Positions 62,582-64,000 of a stretch of 64,000 nucleotides of DNA are shown here, piece after piece. Each line of letters starts with the position of its first letter. Position 1 is the stretch's first letter. Both the position numbers and the translations under genes were made by a program. Source of the stretch: an uncultured Bacilli bacterium (GTDB lineage Bacteria; Bacillota_I; Bacilli_A; RF39; UBA660); the NCBI GenBank assembly GCA_934122215.1, contig CAKOWF010000001.1:1-64000 (forward strand), in the 5' to 3' direction. The notes beneath the pieces are model-generated. The model did no database searches and was not told the DNA's origin. It saw only the letters and a program-made list of their open reading frames with translations.

Positions 62582-64000
62582 TATTCTTTGTCCGTCTTTG
62601 TACTTTCTTTATTATCATTATTGTTTGTGTTTGTTTTATCATCTACTTTTGTATCAGTCTTGTTATCATCTTTTGTATCGGTTTTATCATCTACTTTTGT
62701 ATCGGTTTTATCATCTTTAGGAGTTTCTATAACAGTTGGTTTTTTAGCTACTTCTATTCTAAGAGTTACACCACTCATTACTTTAGTACCTTCTGCTCTA
62801 CTTTGTGAAAGAATAGTTCCTTCTGTTTTATCAGATGTTTCTTTATATGTAATATTTAAAGTTATTCCATTATCTTCACAGAATTTTTTTACACCATCTA
62901 TTGAGTAATCTTCTGATACAAAATCTGGATAAGTAGTTATAATTTTTATAACCTTAAATATAATTGTATTTCCTTTTTTTAAAATAGTTCCTGCTTCTTT
63001 ATCTTGTGAGACAATTATTCCATCTTTTAAATTATCTTTTTCAGGATGTTCTTCATAATTTATAATAACATTTATACCAAGTGCTTCTAATTCTGGCTTT
63101 ATTTCTTCAATATCTCTATCTTTATAATCTTCTATTTCTTTTCCATCTATTCCACTTGATACTATTAATGTTACCAAAGTACCCTTTTTTACACTTCTTC
63201 CTTCGACAGGATCTGTACTAATTACATTTCCTTCTTCTACTGAATTGTTATATTCATATTTTACTTCAGTAGCTACTTCAAATCCAGAATTTTTTAAAGT
63301 ACTTTCAGCATTTACTACTGTCATACCAGATACATTTGGAACTACTATATCAGGATCTTTTTTATATTTAGGTAAAACTAATAAAAATACACATGTTATA
63401 ATAATACCAATTAGTAATACTACAGCTGATATAATTAAAGCTAATAATCCTTTTTTATTTTCTTTTTTTTCTACTTCTTGAACTTTTGATTCATTTTTCT
63501 TTTCTCTAGTTATCTTTTTTTCTTCTTCGAATTCAGGATATGGATATACATATTTTGGTTCTGATATTCTAGTACTATCTAAACATGTAGTTAAATCTTC
63601 ATACATTTGTCTAGCACTCTCATATCTATTTTTAGGATTTTTAGCGCATGCTTTTAATATGATATTTTCTATACTTTGAGGCATATTTGGATTTTGTTCT
63701 ACAATTGAAGGTATTGGTTCTTTCATTTGTTTTATAGCTATTTCTACTGCTGAATCTCCTTTAAATGGTAGATTACCAGTAAGTAATTCATACATTAATA
63801 TACCTAGTGAATATATATCACTTTTAATAGTTGCTCCTGTTCCATTTGCTTGTTCTGGTGGCAAATAATGAACTGATCCCATTACTGAATTTGTTTGAGT
63901 TAATTCATTACTATTTAAAGCCATTGCTATACCAAAGTCAGTTATTTTTACTCTTCCATCATCTAATATTAAAACATTTTGTGGTTTAATATCTCTATGA
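62581..64000 (-). CDS. prkC: PrkC-type Ser/Thr kinase with PASTA repeats (N-terminus outside window)
   Basis: The last ~473 codons. The frame enters the window within the catalytic loop (DIKPQNVLILDDG) and reads DFGIAMALNS, GSVHYLPPEQANG, kinase lobe, then a juxtamembrane basic stretch. A transmembrane helix (LLALIISAVVLLIGIIITCVF) and three PASTA domains follow (VVPNVSGMTVVNAESTLKNSG..., DRDIEEIKPELEALG..., YPDFVSEDYSIDGVKKFCEDNG...). The end is a Thr/Asp/Lys repeat tail (KTDTKVDD). PASTA domains sense muropeptides; PrkC regulates wall synthesis and, in Bacillus, spore germination. Usually preceded by a PP2C phosphatase, which would lie beyond 64000. Confidence 0.96.
   Translation of the reverse strand, partial: HRDIKPQNVLILDDGRVKITDFGIAMALNSNELTQTNSVMGSVHYLPPEQANGTGATIKSDIYSLGILMYELLTGNLPFKGDSAVEIAIKQMKEPIPSIVEQNPNMPQSIENIILKACAKNPKNRYESARQMYEDLTTCLDSTRISEPKYVYPYPEFEEEKKITREKKNESKVQEVEKKENKKGLLALIISAVVLLIGIIITCVFLLVLPKYKKDPDIVVPNVSGMTVVNAESTLKNSGFEVATEVKYEYNNSVEEGNVISTDPVEGRSVKKGTLVTLIVSSGIDGKEIEDYKDRDIEEIKPELEALGINVIINYEEHPEKDNLKDGIIVSQDKEAGTILKKGNTIIFKVIKIITTYPDFVSEDYSIDGVKKFCEDNGITLNITYKETSDKTEGTILSQSRAEGTKVMSGVTLRIEVAKKPTVIETPKDDKTDTKVDDKTDTKDDNKTDTKVDDKTNTNNNDNKESTKTDKE

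Noticed and set aside
62576..62908. Plus-strand Ser/Val/Leu-rich ORF antisense to the prkC tail
   Set aside because: Mirror of the repetitive Thr-Asp-Lys tail of prkC; no start signals.

Overview
The window is a very AT-rich chromosome segment from a spore-forming member of the Firmicutes/Bacilli. Almost every gene lies on the minus strand. Taxonomic hints are a SpoIIGA-SigE pair, two tiny YjcZ-like membrane peptides, a YqfQ-like protein, the dnaG-rpoD-trmK block, the prkC-rsgA-rpe block and a valyl T-box leader. The low GC, dense packing and short proteins suggest one of the uncultured gut Bacilli lineages (RF39/ML615J-28-like). That placement is inference; no 16S rRNA is present.

Layout. 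1-1.7 kb: a cut-off gene, an OapA-type membrane protein, and immediately upstream of it a ~615-nt structured non-coding RNA with its own promoter and terminator. This has the architecture of an OLE RNA/oapA locus. 1.7-5.2 kb: two unknown proteins, then the sporulation genes sigE and spoIIGA and two micro-proteins. 5.3-12.8 kb: a membrane-anchored PrsA-like foldase, recX (SOS-type promoter), rpoZ, pyrimidine-nucleoside phosphorylase, a FemABX enzyme, mutM and tcdA. 12.9-19.9 kb: two large surface or secreted proteins, an Smr protein, prepilin peptidase and an N-terminally extended GspF/PilC. 20-24.4 kb: yqfQ, trmK, rpoD, dnaG and a DUF6512-like protein.

24.4-35.3 kb: an AlaRS that stops after the editing domain, a P-loop kinase, an AI-2E-type exporter, a LysM protein and a run of tRNA/rRNA modification genes (mtaB, rsmE, miaA, queA), ending in a frameshifted gene. 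35.4-40.4 kb: a giant pilin-like adhesin with duplicated GLUG-type repeats, then ruvBA under a promoter carrying a LexA-like box. 40.4-48.2 kb: an unknown protein, a degenerate HD-GYP protein, valS with its T-box leader, a MacB-type ABC transporter and a small putative DNA-binding protein. 48.3-56.1 kb: a collagen-like protein, a two-component system next to an ABC transporter, a DUF1287 protein and a MATE-like protein.

56.2-58.7 kb: two unknown proteins and what looks like the tail of a plasmid-type relaxase abutting a tRNA terminator. 58.7-60.6 kb: a compact unit tRNA-Gln(CUG) - gltX - tRNA-Glu(CUC). 60.7-64 kb: a small putative zinc protein, rpe, rsgA and the C-terminal part of a PASTA Ser/Thr kinase that runs off the window.

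Together the genes suggest a sporulating anaerobe-like cell with a pilus-like secretion/adhesion apparatus: prepilin peptidase (17.0 kb), GspF (17.8 kb) and a pilin-signal adhesin (35.4 kb). It appears to have a LexA-controlled recombination module (recX, ruvAB) and amino-acid-sensing control of valS. The observations most worth following are the OLE-like RNA locus, the two C34 tRNAs flanking gltX, the truncated-type AlaRS, and the pilin-adhesin with the extended GspF.
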